Shown here in pieces: positions 43,900 to 51,961 of a stretch of 64,000 bases of DNA (position 1 is its first letter; each line of letters begins with the position of its first letter). The notes below the pieces were generated by a model. The model worked only from the letters and a program-made list of their open reading frames with translations, was not told the origin of the DNA and searched no databases. Made by a program: the position numbers and the translations under genes. The stretch comes from Sphingosinicella xenopeptidilytica (GTDB taxonomy: Bacteria > Pseudomonadota > Alphaproteobacteria > Sphingomonadales > Sphingomonadaceae), in contig NZ_JBHTIK010000008.1 in assembly GCF_042676985.1 (NCBI RefSeq), forward strand, positions 186,001 through 250,000. Direction: 5' to 3'.

Positions 43900-44787
43900 G
43901 TGCAAGCGGGTGAAGCGATCGGCGAAGAATGCGAAGGGCCGCTTCACAATCTGGCCGGGAAGCTGGTTTTCCCCGAGGGGCCGCGCTGGCATTCGGGCCG
44001 GCTGTGGTTCTCGGACATGGAGGACATGCGCGTCCGGTCTGTCGGCCCCGGCGGCGATGTCCGCGACGAACTCGTGCTCGACGATTATCCGTCCGGCCTC
44101 GGCTGGCTGCCCGACGGCACCTTGCTCGTCGTATCGGTGAAACGCCGGCAGGTGCTGGCACTGGCGAACGGCGAGGTCCGCGTGCATGCGGATCTCGCCC
44201 GCCATGCGCTCTCCTATGCGAACGATATGGTCGTCGACAGCAAGGGCCGCGCCTATGTCGGAAGCATGGGCTTCGACATCTGGGCCGACCCGGAATTCAA
44301 GCCCGGCAACATCTGTCGCGTCGATCCTGACGGATCGGTGCGGGTCGTCGCCGACCGATTGGCCTTCCCCAACGGCAGCGTCATCATGCCGGACGGCCGG
44401 ACGCTGATCGTTGCGGAAAGCCTGGGCGGAAAACTGACCGCATTTTCGATCGCGGAGGACGGCTCGCTCGGCGAGGCACGTACGTGGGCCGAAATGGAGG
44501 GAGAAACGCCGGACGGTATTTGTTTGGATGCCGCCGGCGGAATCTGGGTGGCAAGCGCGATTCCCGGGCGTGTGCTGCGCTACGAGGCGGGCGGGCGGGT
44601 GACGCACCACGTTCGCCTGCCGGAAGGCCGCAGCGCCTTTGCCGTCGCGCTCGGCGGCGTTGATGGGCGCGACCTATTCCTCGCGATGTCGTCCGTCCAC
44701 GGAGACACGCGCGAAGCGCGCCTGTCGAACCGGCCAGGCAGCATCATGGTCGCCCGCGCACCTTATCCGGGCGCGCAGTCCGAATGA
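43900..44787 (+). CDS. SMP-30/gluconolactonase-family lactone hydrolase
   Basis: A 295-residue six-bladed propeller. Metal-site residues are visible: Glu in LVFPEGPRWH, Asn in LSYANDMVVDSKGRAYVGS and Asp in ETPDGICLDAAGGIWVA. It has no signal peptide, so it is cytosolic. The family opens lactones, which fits the product of the Baeyer-Villiger enzyme in the same island. It starts at GTG with GGAAGGGAGA upstream, 45 bases after the TonB receptor stop. About 200 bases after its stop (44788-44990) hold nothing recognisable. Confidence 0.88.
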   Translation: MQAGEAIGEECEGPLHNLAGKLVFPEGPRWHSGRLWFSDMEDMRVRSVGPGGDVRDELVLDDYPSGLGWLPDGTLLVVSVKRRQVLALANGEVRVHADLARHALSYANDMVVDSKGRAYVGSMGFDIWADPEFKPGNICRVDPDGSVRVVADRLAFPNGSVIMPDGRTLIVAESLGGKLTAFSIAEDGSLGEARTWAEMEGETPDGICLDAAGGIWVASAIPGRVLRYEAGGRVTHHVRLPEGRSAFAVALGGVDGRDLFLAMSSVHGDTREARLSNRPGSIMVARAPYPGAQSE

Positions 44788-44990
44788 GTGATGCGTCCTG
44801 AGGCAGGTTGTTGGTTTAAGCGAACCGCCGCTGATCGAGAAGCCGACCGGCGCGATGCTGGCGGAAGCACAGCCGCTTAAAGCAATGGCTCTCTATCGAA
44901 AACCTGCTCATCGTTTTAGCGGGCACGCCATGTCCAACGCCCGATGGTATTATCGGTCATTGAACATGGCAGAGAAACCAGCGCGGACGA

Positions 44991-47330
44991 TTAAATTTTC
45001 GAAATGCAGGCCCTCAGCGCGGCAGCTGCAGCCACCATGTTGACCAGCGCCGGTTTTACGTCTTCCCATTTTCGAGTCTTGAGACCGCAATCGGGATTCA
45101 CCCATAGCTGGCTTGCGGACAGGCTTTCGCTTGCCTTGACGAGAAGCGTTTCCATTTCGGCCGTCGAAGGTACGCGCGGTGAGTGGATATCGTAGACTCC
45201 CGGCCCGATCTCGTTGAGGTAGCTGTAGGCGGAGAATGCACCTAGAAGCTCCATCTTCGATCGCGCCGTCTCGATCGAGATCACATCGGCATCCATCGCG
45301 CCGATGGCGGCGATGATGTCGTTGAACTCCGAATAGCACATGTGCGTGTGGATCTGGGTTTCTGGTTTCACGCCCGATGCAGCGAGGCGAAACGCATCGA
45401 CCGCCCAATCGAGGTAACACTGCCAATCGACACGGCGCAGCGGCAGGCCCTCGCGTAGCGCCGCTTCGTCGATCTGCACGATCTTCGCCCCCGCGGCTTC
45501 AAGGTCCACCACTTCGTCGCGGATGGCGAGCGCGATCTGACGACAGGTATCCGCACGCGGCTGGTCGTCGCGCACGAACGACCATTGCAGGATCGTCACC
45601 GGGCCTGTCAGCATCCCCTTCACCGGCTTGTCGGTCAGCGACTGTGCGTAGCGCCACCAATCCACCGTCATCGGCTTCGGCCGCGCGACGTCGCCGTAGA
45701 TGATCGGCGGCCGCACGCAGCGCGATCCGTAGCTCTGTACCCAGCCGCCGCGCGTGAAGGCGAATCCCGAAAGCTGCTCGCCGAAATACTGCACCATGTC
45801 GTTGCGCTCGAACTCGCCGTGGACGAGCACGTCGAGCCCGATTTCCTCCTGCCAGCGGATGGCGCGCTCCGTCTCCTCGCGGAGGAACGCGTCATATCCC
45901 ACGTCGTCGAGCAAGCCCTTGCCGTGTGCTGCGCGCGCCTTGCGCACCTCTGCTGTCTGCGGGAAGGAACCGATGGTGGTCGTCGGCAGCGGCGGCAGAT
46001 CGAGGATCGCCCGTTGCGCCGCGATACGCTCGGCGAACGGCGTCGCCCGCACGGACCAGCCCGCGTCCACGCTCGCCAGCCGCGCGCGTACCGCCGGGTC
46101 GCGCACCAGCGGCGAGGCCCGCCGCGCGGCGATCGAGGCCGCATTCGCCGCCAGCGCCTCCGCAACGCTTTCGCGCCCATTGTTCAGCGCCTTGCCGAGC
46201 AGCGCGAGTTCCTCCAGCTTCTGCACGCCGAACGCCAGCCAGTCCTTCACTTGCGGATCGAGCTTCGTTTCGAGGTCGAGATCGATCGGTGCGTGCAGCA
46301 GCGAACACGAAGGCGCGATCAGCAGCTTCGTGCGCCGCGCCGCGACCGGAGCGATCCGGTCGAGCACGGCGGCGAGATCGGTCTTCCACACGTTGCGCCC
46401 GTCGACGACGCCGAGCGACAGCGTGAGGTTCGCGGGCGCCTTTTCCACAACGGCATCCAGTTGCTCCGGCGCGCGCACCAGATCGACATGCAGACCCGCG
46501 ACCGGCAGGCCGACCGCCGTATCGAGATTGTCGCCGAGCCCGCCGAAATACGTGGCCAGCATCAGCTTCAGCCCGGAAACGCGCTCGGCGAATTCGGCAT
46601 AGGCGGTGCGGAACGCCGCGCGCGCCTTGTCATCGAGGTCGAGCACCAGCGCAGGCTCGTCGATCTGCACCCAGTCCGCACCGGCATCGCGCAGCCGCGA
46701 CAGCAGTTCGACATACACCGGCAGCAGTTCGCCGAGCAGCGACAGCGGTTCGAATCCTTCCTGTGCGGATTTCGCGAGCAGCAGCCATGTCACCGGGCCG
46801 ATGATGACGGGCCGCGTGTGGATGCCGAGCGCTTTCGCTTCGCGGAATTCATCGACCGGCTTCGTCGTGGTCAGTTCGAAGCGTTGGCGCGGGCCGATCT
46901 CCGGCACGAGATAATGATAGTTGGTGTCGAACCACTTGGTCATTTCCTGCGCGGGCACATCGCCTTTCCCGTGCCCGTTTCCGTGCCCATGCGTGCAGCC
47001 GGTGTCGCTGTTCCCCGCCTGCGTGCCGCGTGCCATCGCGAAATAAACGTCGAGCGAATCCGGCGCGCCGAGCGGGCGATAGATCGCGGGAATCGCGCCC
47101 AGCATCACGCTGGTATCCAGCACCTGATCGTAGAACGAGAAATCGCCCGACGGCACGACATCGAGCCCCAGCGCCTGCTGGCGCTGCCAGGTCGCGGCGC
47201 GCAGCTCTTTCGCGGTGCCGAGCAGCGCCTCGCGCGTGGTCTTGCCGGACCAGCAGGATTCGAGCGCGGTCTTCAGTTCGCGGCGTGCGCCGATGCGGGG
47301 AAAGCCGAGGTTGCTGACGTAAACGGGCAT
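44991..47330 (-). CDS. metE: Cobalamin-independent methionine synthase
   Basis: A 779-residue MetE, transferring methyl from 5-methyltetrahydropteroyl-triglutamate to homocysteine. The start VSNLGFPRIGARRELK, the substrate motif TTTIGSFPQTAEVRKAR and the zinc ligands in THMCYSEF and NPDCGLKTRKW are intact. An unusual short insert near residues 112-124 is rich in His and Gly (THGHGNGHGKG), just before VPAQEMTKWFDTNYHYLVPE. AAGGAGA precedes the ATG. It is controlled by a cobalamin riboswitch in its leader, so it is made when vitamin B12 is scarce. Confidence 0.97.
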   Translation of the reverse strand: MPVYVSNLGFPRIGARRELKTALESCWSGKTTREALLGTAKELRAATWQRQQALGLDVVPSGDFSFYDQVLDTSVMLGAIPAIYRPLGAPDSLDVYFAMARGTQAGNSDTGCTHGHGNGHGKGDVPAQEMTKWFDTNYHYLVPEIGPRQRFELTTTKPVDEFREAKALGIHTRPVIIGPVTWLLLAKSAQEGFEPLSLLGELLPVYVELLSRLRDAGADWVQIDEPALVLDLDDKARAAFRTAYAEFAERVSGLKLMLATYFGGLGDNLDTAVGLPVAGLHVDLVRAPEQLDAVVEKAPANLTLSLGVVDGRNVWKTDLAAVLDRIAPVAARRTKLLIAPSCSLLHAPIDLDLETKLDPQVKDWLAFGVQKLEELALLGKALNNGRESVAEALAANAASIAARRASPLVRDPAVRARLASVDAGWSVRATPFAERIAAQRAILDLPPLPTTTIGSFPQTAEVRKARAAHGKGLLDDVGYDAFLREETERAIRWQEEIGLDVLVHGEFERNDMVQYFGEQLSGFAFTRGGWVQSYGSRCVRPPIIYGDVARPKPMTVDWWRYAQSLTDKPVKGMLTGPVTILQWSFVRDDQPRADTCRQIALAIRDEVVDLEAAGAKIVQIDEAALREGLPLRRVDWQCYLDWAVDAFRLAASGVKPETQIHTHMCYSEFNDIIAAIGAMDADVISIETARSKMELLGAFSAYSYLNEIGPGVYDIHSPRVPSTAEMETLLVKASESLSASQLWVNPDCGLKTRKWEDVKPALVNMVAAAAALRACISKI

Positions 47331-47343
47331 GGGAAATCTCCTT

Positions 47344-47369
47344 CCGGCAAGGCGCTCCGCCTGCCGGTT
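47344..47369 (-). other. Hairpin next to the metE ribosome-binding site
   Basis: On the minus strand CCGGCAGGC and GCCTTGCCGG can pair, placing a stem directly before the AAGGAG of metE. It could be part of the riboswitch expression platform acting on translation. A second, longer hairpin (47400-47430, about 13 bp, no T run) lies a little upstream. Confidence 0.35.
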
Positions 47370-47582
47370 TCTGGTGTGCGAAAATGCTGCTGGGGAAATG
47401 GCGCGCCGCGTCAGCGGGACGCAGCGCGCCTGCTCATTCGGACGGAAAACATCGGACGGGTCATCGGTTCACACCTGCACTATGGGCAGACACACCGATG
47501 GGCGCGCGAGGCATGGACCAGCGGCCCGTGCACGGCATCTCGCGCGATCCACCGGGGCACCCCGCCCGAGGAAACGTATCGC

Positions 47583-47779
47583 GACGAGGCAGGTCTCCTG
47601 GCTCGCGGGTCATCGCTGCGGCTCCGGCCTTCCCGACGCAATCACGCGCCAGTGGCATGAAAGGAACCGCCGCTCGCCGCTTACAGTTGCGGGGGCAGCG
47701 CCGGATTCCACCTGCACGCAGGCGCCACCGGCTTCCCGTCTTAGCCCGGCGCGCTTGCGCACGCCGGGAACCTCGACCC
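47583..47779 (-). ncRNA. Cobalamin (B12) riboswitch in the metE leader
   Basis: The minus strand shows the conserved blocks in order: GGGAAGCCGGTG near the 5' side, the CCCCGCAACTGTAAGCGG core (47694-47677), GCCACTG (47656-47650), GGGAAGGC, and the B12 box AGCCAGGAGACCTGCC (47603-47588). Cobalamin binding would switch off metE, the B12-independent enzyme. About 250 bases separate the aptamer from the start codon. Confidence 0.95.
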
Positions 47780-47783
47780 ATGC

Positions 47784-47811
47784 ACCTTACCGTGCCCGCC
47801 GCCGGTGTCAA
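47784..47811 (-). promoter_or_regulatory. metE promoter
   Basis: Minus-strand TTGACA (47811-47806), 16-base spacer, TAAGGT (47789-47784). The predicted start of transcription near 47777 coincides with the 5' edge of the riboswitch. It lies in the gap after the prpB stop, so metE is transcribed apart from the prp genes. Confidence 0.65.
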
Positions 47812-47838
47812 CACGAACATAAAGAAATCTTTATATCC

Positions 47839-48747
47839 TTATTGCGATGGCAGCACCGTCCTCACGATCGAGGCATCCAGCGCCTCATAATCGTGAAGAC
47901 CGATCGTCTCGTAGAGTTCGGCGCGCGTCTGCATCTCGCCGATCATGTTGTGCGTGCCGCCGTCCTTCGCAATGGCGGCGTAGAGCTTCGCCTGCGCCTT
48001 GTTGGCAGCGCGCAGGCTGGAAACCGGCCAGATCACCATCCTGTAGCCCATCTCCTGGAATTCGGAGGCGGTGAAAAACGGCGTCTTTCCGAATTCGGTC
48101 ATGTTCGCGAGCAACGGCACGCCCGGCATGGCCTTCGCGAACGCCTCGAACATCTCGCGCGTCACCAGCGCCTCGGGGAAGATTGCTTCGGCCCCCGCTT
48201 CGACATACAGCTTCGCGCGCGCCACCGCCGCTTCAAAACCTTCGACCCCCGCCGCATCGGTGCGCGCGACGATCACCATGTCCCGCGCGGCCCTTTTCGC
48301 GGCGGCAACCTTGGTGGCCATGTCGTGTGCATCGGCGAGTTTCTTGCCATTGAGGTGCCCGCATTTCTTCGGCAGGATCTGGTCTTCCAGATGCACGGCG
48401 CCCGCGCCCGCCTCCTCGAAGCTGCGCACCATGTGCATCACGTTCAGCGCCTCGCCATAGCCGGTGTCGCCGTCCACCAGCAGCGGCAGGCCGGATGCGC
48501 GCACGATCTGCCGGATGAAGAACGCCACCTCGTCCACGGTGATGATGCCGAGGTCGGGAAGCCCCATGCTTGCGGTCATCGCTGCGCCCGAAAGGTAAAG
48601 ACCCTCGAACCCGGCCGCCTTCGCCTGCAATGCGGCGTGGCCGTTGTGGGCGCCCGGAAGCTGGAAAATTTGCGGCCGTTCCAGAAGCGCGCGGAACCGT
48701 TTCCCCGCACTTTGCTTCGGCAATTCGTCTGCAATCAGATACGGCAT
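47839..48747 (-). CDS. prpB: 2-methylisocitrate lyase
   Basis: A 302-residue isocitrate-lyase-superfamily enzyme that splits 2-methylisocitrate into pyruvate and succinate in the methylcitrate cycle. The signature LPKKCGH with catalytic Cys is present in HLEDQILPKKCGHLNGK, with metal-binding Asp in LLVDGDTGYGE. AAGGAGCG lies before the ATG. It is the last gene of the thioesterase-prpD-prpC-prpB unit, 9 bases after prpC. Confidence 0.96.
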   Translation of the reverse strand: MPYLIADELPKQSAGKRFRALLERPQIFQLPGAHNGHAALQAKAAGFEGLYLSGAAMTASMGLPDLGIITVDEVAFFIRQIVRASGLPLLVDGDTGYGEALNVMHMVRSFEEAGAGAVHLEDQILPKKCGHLNGKKLADAHDMATKVAAAKRAARDMVIVARTDAAGVEGFEAAVARAKLYVEAGAEAIFPEALVTREMFEAFAKAMPGVPLLANMTEFGKTPFFTASEFQEMGYRMVIWPVSSLRAANKAQAKLYAAIAKDGGTHNMIGEMQTRAELYETIGLHDYEALDASIVRTVLPSQ

Positions 48748-48756
48748 ATTCGCTCC

Positions 48757-49914
48757 TTACGCGGCCGGGATCTCGCCGCGCCGCGCGAGCGGCACGAAGG
48801 CGAGATTCTCGGGGCCGATATAGTTCGCCGACGGGCGGATGATCTTGTTGTCCTGCCGCTGCTCGATCACGTGCGCCGCCCAGCCGGATGTGCGCGCGAT
48901 GACGAACAGCGGCGTGAACATCGCCGTCGGCACGCCCATCAGGTGGTAGGAAACGGCACTGAACCAATCGAGGTTGGGGAACATACGCTTCGCATCCCAC
49001 ATCACCTGCTCGATGCGCTCGGCGACCCTGAACTGCCGGTGTGCGCCCTGTTCGTCGGCGAGCGCCTGCGCGACACGCTTGATGACGACATTGCGCGGAT
49101 CGGCCACCGTGTAGACGGGATGGCCGAACCCGATGACGACCTCCTTCGCGGCGACGCGGCGGCGGATATCGGCCTCGGCCTCATCGGCATTCGCGTAGCG
49201 CTTCTGGATCTCGAAGGCGACCTCGTTGGCGCCGCCGTGCTTCGGGCCGCGCAGCGCGCCGATCGCGCCCGCGATGCACGAATACATGTCGGAGCCTGTA
49301 CCCGCGATCACCCGCGCGGTGAACGTGGAGGCGTTGAACTCGTGTTCCGCATATAGGATCAGCGACGTGTGCATCGCGCGCACGAAGCTGTCGGATGGTG
49401 CCCGCCCGCGCAGCAGGTGCAGGAAATGCCCGCCGATGCTGTCATCGTCGGTTTCCACCTCGATCCGCCGCCCGTGGTGCGCAAAGTGATACCAGTAAAG
49501 CAGGATCGATCCGAGCGATGCCATCAGCCGGTCCGCGATATCCCGCGCGTCGGGCAGGTTGTGGTCGTGCGTCTCCGGCAGCATGCAGCCGAGCGCCGAG
49601 ACGCCGGATCGCATCACGTCCATCGGGTGCGCGGCGGCGGGGATCGCCTCCAGCGCCGCCTTCACCGATTGCGGCAGGCCGCGCAGCCCCTTCAGCTTTG
49701 CCTTGTACGCGGCAAGCTGCACGGGCGTCGGCAGTTCGCCGTGAACGAGCAGGTGCGCGATCTCCTCGAATTCGCTCGTCTCGGCGAGATCGAGGATGTC
49801 GTAGCCCCGATAATGCAGATCGTTTCCCGTACGGCCCACCGTGCAGAGCGCGGTGTTGCCCGCGGCGACGCCCGAAAGCGCCACTGACTTCTTGGGCTTG
49901 AACTGGGCTCCCAT
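48757..49914 (-). CDS. prpC: 2-methylcitrate synthase
   Basis: A 385-residue citrate-synthase-fold enzyme condensing propionyl-CoA with oxaloacetate. It has the start KPKKSVALSGVAAGNTALCTVGRTGNDLHYRGYDI of methylcitrate synthases, catalytic His in GPKHGGANE and GFGHPVYTVADPR, and Asp further on. Length is normal. GGAG precedes the ATG. It lies 13 bases after prpD. Confidence 0.95.
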   Translation of the reverse strand: MGAQFKPKKSVALSGVAAGNTALCTVGRTGNDLHYRGYDILDLAETSEFEEIAHLLVHGELPTPVQLAAYKAKLKGLRGLPQSVKAALEAIPAAAHPMDVMRSGVSALGCMLPETHDHNLPDARDIADRLMASLGSILLYWYHFAHHGRRIEVETDDDSIGGHFLHLLRGRAPSDSFVRAMHTSLILYAEHEFNASTFTARVIAGTGSDMYSCIAGAIGALRGPKHGGANEVAFEIQKRYANADEAEADIRRRVAAKEVVIGFGHPVYTVADPRNVVIKRVAQALADEQGAHRQFRVAERIEQVMWDAKRMFPNLDWFSAVSYHLMGVPTAMFTPLFVIARTSGWAAHVIEQRQDNKIIRPSANYIGPENLAFVPLARRGEIPAA

Positions 49915-49927
49915 TTTTTTCTCCGGT

Positions 49928-51427
49928 TCAGAAGATGCCGGCCGGTGCGGCCGCGCCCAGCCGCTCGGCCGGTACGATGAAATTGAGCTGCGCGACCTCG
50001 GCCGCGCTCAGCAGCGGCAGGCGCTCCACGAGGCCGATGAAGCGATCCTGCTCGGCCCGCTCGACGATTCCCTCCGCCAGCGTGCGGAACTTCTCGATGT
50101 ATTGCGGGCGTGCGAACGGCCGCGCACCTGCCGGGTGGGCATCGGCAACACCGAGTTCGTCGACGATCGAGCGGCCGTCCTTCATCTTGATGATGACCTT
50201 GCCGCCGAACGCCTTGTCGCTGCCCTTGGCGTGATAGCGCGCGGTCCACGCCGGGTCCTCCTCGGTGGAGATCTTGTGCCACAGGTCCACCGTGTCCGGT
50301 CGCTGCGCGCGTTCGGGGGCGTAGCTCCGCGCGTGGTGCCAGCCGCCGTCCTGCAGCGCGACCGCGAAGATATACATGATCGAATGGTCTAGTGTTTCGC
50401 GGCTCGCCTTCGGGTCCATCTTCTGCGGGTCGCTCGCGCCGGTGCCGATCACGTAATGCGTGTGATGGCTGGTCTTGATGAGGATGCTTTCCACATCGCC
50501 GAAATCGCCGACCTTCGGCCCCATGCGCTTCGCGAGGTCGATCAGCGCCTGGCTCTGGTATTCGGCTGAATATTCCTTGGTGTAGGTGTCGAGGATCGCG
50601 CGCTTCGGCTCGCCCGGCTCGGGCAGCGGCACCTGATAGCTGTGCGCCGGGCCGGAAAGCAGCCACGCGATGAAGCCGTCCTCGCCTTCATAGGCGGGCG
50701 AGGGGGCGCCTTCGCCGCGCATCGCGCGGTCCACCGCCTCGATCGCCATCTTGCCCGCGAACGCGGGAGCATAGGCCTTCCACGTCGAAATCTCGCCCTT
50801 GCGCGATTGGCGCGTCGTCGTCGTCACGTGCAGCGCCTGCTGGATCGCCTGATACGTCACTTCGGTCGAAAGCCCGAGCAGCGCACCGATACCGCCCGCC
50901 GCGCTCGGCCCCAGATGCGCAATGTGATCGATCTTGTGCTCGTGAAGGCAGAGGCCTTTCACCAGATCGACCTGGATTTCATATCCGGCCGCGATGCCGC
51001 GCACGAGTGCTGCGCCGTCCAGCCCCTTTGCCTGTGCGACGGCGAGGATCGGCGGGATGTTGTCGCCGGGGTGGCTGTAATCGGCGGCGAGGAACGTGTC
51101 GTGGAAATCGAGTTCGCGCACGGCGACGCCGTTCGCCCATGCCGCCCATTCGGGGCTCACCTTCACATCCGGCGGCAGGCCGAACACCGCCGCGCCGCGC
51201 GCCGCCTGATGGCCGAGCGCCTGCGCCCGCGCCGAGCGAATCGGGCCGCGCGCCACGGAAGCCGCCGCGACGGCGGCGTTGTCGATGATGCGGTTGCCGA
51301 TCATCTCGATCACGTCCGCTTCGACGGCAACCGGATCGGTCGCGACGGCGGCAAGTTTCCACGCGAGCTGGTCCTCGCGCGCCAGCGGTTCGGCGGATTT
51401 ATAGGTGCGGACGGTGTGCAGCTTCAT
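49928..51427 (-). CDS. prpD: 2-methylcitrate dehydratase
   Basis: A 499-residue MmgE/PrpD-family protein, dehydrating 2-methylcitrate to 2-methyl-cis-aconitate. Visible family features are VRTYKSAEPLAREDQLAWKLAAVATDPV, VRELDFHDTFLAADYSHPGDNIPPILAVAQ, and TRQSRKGEISTWKAYAPAFAGKMA. Full length. It begins 4 bases after the corrected stop of the thioesterase gene, so the two are coupled. It is controlled with prpC and prpB, probably by the divergent ScfR-type regulator. Confidence 0.95.
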   Translation of the reverse strand: MKLHTVRTYKSAEPLAREDQLAWKLAAVATDPVAVEADVIEMIGNRIIDNAAVAAASVARGPIRSARAQALGHQAARGAAVFGLPPDVKVSPEWAAWANGVAVRELDFHDTFLAADYSHPGDNIPPILAVAQAKGLDGAALVRGIAAGYEIQVDLVKGLCLHEHKIDHIAHLGPSAAGGIGALLGLSTEVTYQAIQQALHVTTTTRQSRKGEISTWKAYAPAFAGKMAIEAVDRAMRGEGAPSPAYEGEDGFIAWLLSGPAHSYQVPLPEPGEPKRAILDTYTKEYSAEYQSQALIDLAKRMGPKVGDFGDVESILIKTSHHTHYVIGTGASDPQKMDPKASRETLDHSIMYIFAVALQDGGWHHARSYAPERAQRPDTVDLWHKISTEEDPAWTARYHAKGSDKAFGGKVIIKMKDGRSIVDELGVADAHPAGARPFARPQYIEKFRTLAEGIVERAEQDRFIGLVERLPLLSAAEVAQLNFIVPAERLGAAAPAGIF

Positions 51428-51825
51428 GAATTCACGCTTCCTTCGTTGCGGGGTATTCGGGATCGACAGGTACCGGCCTGCCGTTCGCGTCGACGGCGAC
51501 CATCTCGAACTGGCCGCGCATCGCCGGTTGTCAGGGTTTCGACCGTCACGGCGACCTCGACGGTCATCGAGGTACGGCCGACGCGGGAGACGTGCGCTGC
51601 CAGCTCGACAAGCTGGCCAACCGCGACGGGCATATGGAATGCGACCTTGTCGGAGGTGGCCATCACGACGGTTCGGCGGGCGCGGCGGCTGGCGGCGACG
51701 AACGCTGCCTTGCCCATCAGGCTGAGCGCGGTGCCGCCGAACAGCGTGCCGTAGTGGTTCGCCTGCTCGGGGAAGACCATCTCCACGAAGCGGGTCTCGT
51801 CCGACCGATCATTGTGCATCCGCAT
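51424..51825 (-). pseudogene. Acyl-CoA thioesterase (hotdog fold), C-terminus frameshifted
   Basis: The first 100 residues form a normal YciA-like thioesterase: FPEQANHYGTLFGGTALSLMGKAAFVAASRRARRTVVMATSDKVAFHMPVAVGQ with VSRVGRTSMTVEVAVTVETLTTGD. Then the frame changes to Arg-rich junk ending in the prpD start. In the next frame the lost end is readable from about 51525 (MRGQFEMVAVDANGRPVPVD to TKEA, stop at 51432-51434). A one-base indel near 51515-51530, real or a sequencing error, explains this. GGAGGAG precedes the ATG. It heads the prp operon. Confidence 0.82.
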
Positions 51826-51856
51826 CGCGCTCCTCCGCCGGACGCTTGCCGTCGCA

Positions 51857-51950
51857 GCAAATTCGCAATATTCACACTCTCGGTGAGTCGATAAGTCCTG
51901 AATTTGCAAAGATTTGTGGACGATTTCGACGGAATTGCAAAAATTGCGAA
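51857..51950. promoter_or_regulatory. Repeated TTGCAAA-type elements between prp operon and scfR
   Basis: The divergent promoter region holds several copies of one motif: GCAAATTCGCAA (51857-51868), AATTTGCAAAG (51901-51911), and AATTGCAAAAATTGCGAA (51933-51950). This resembles the A-rich TTTGCAAA site known for RamB/ScfR-type regulators, so it is a likely operator for the adjacent gene product. Confidence 0.6.
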
Positions 51951-51961
51951 AGAGTCGAAGC

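Noticed and set aside
45585..47660. 691-codon open frame on the plus strand opposite metE and its riboswitch
   Set aside because: metE is complete and motif-verified on the other strand; the frame is Arg/His-rich shadow.
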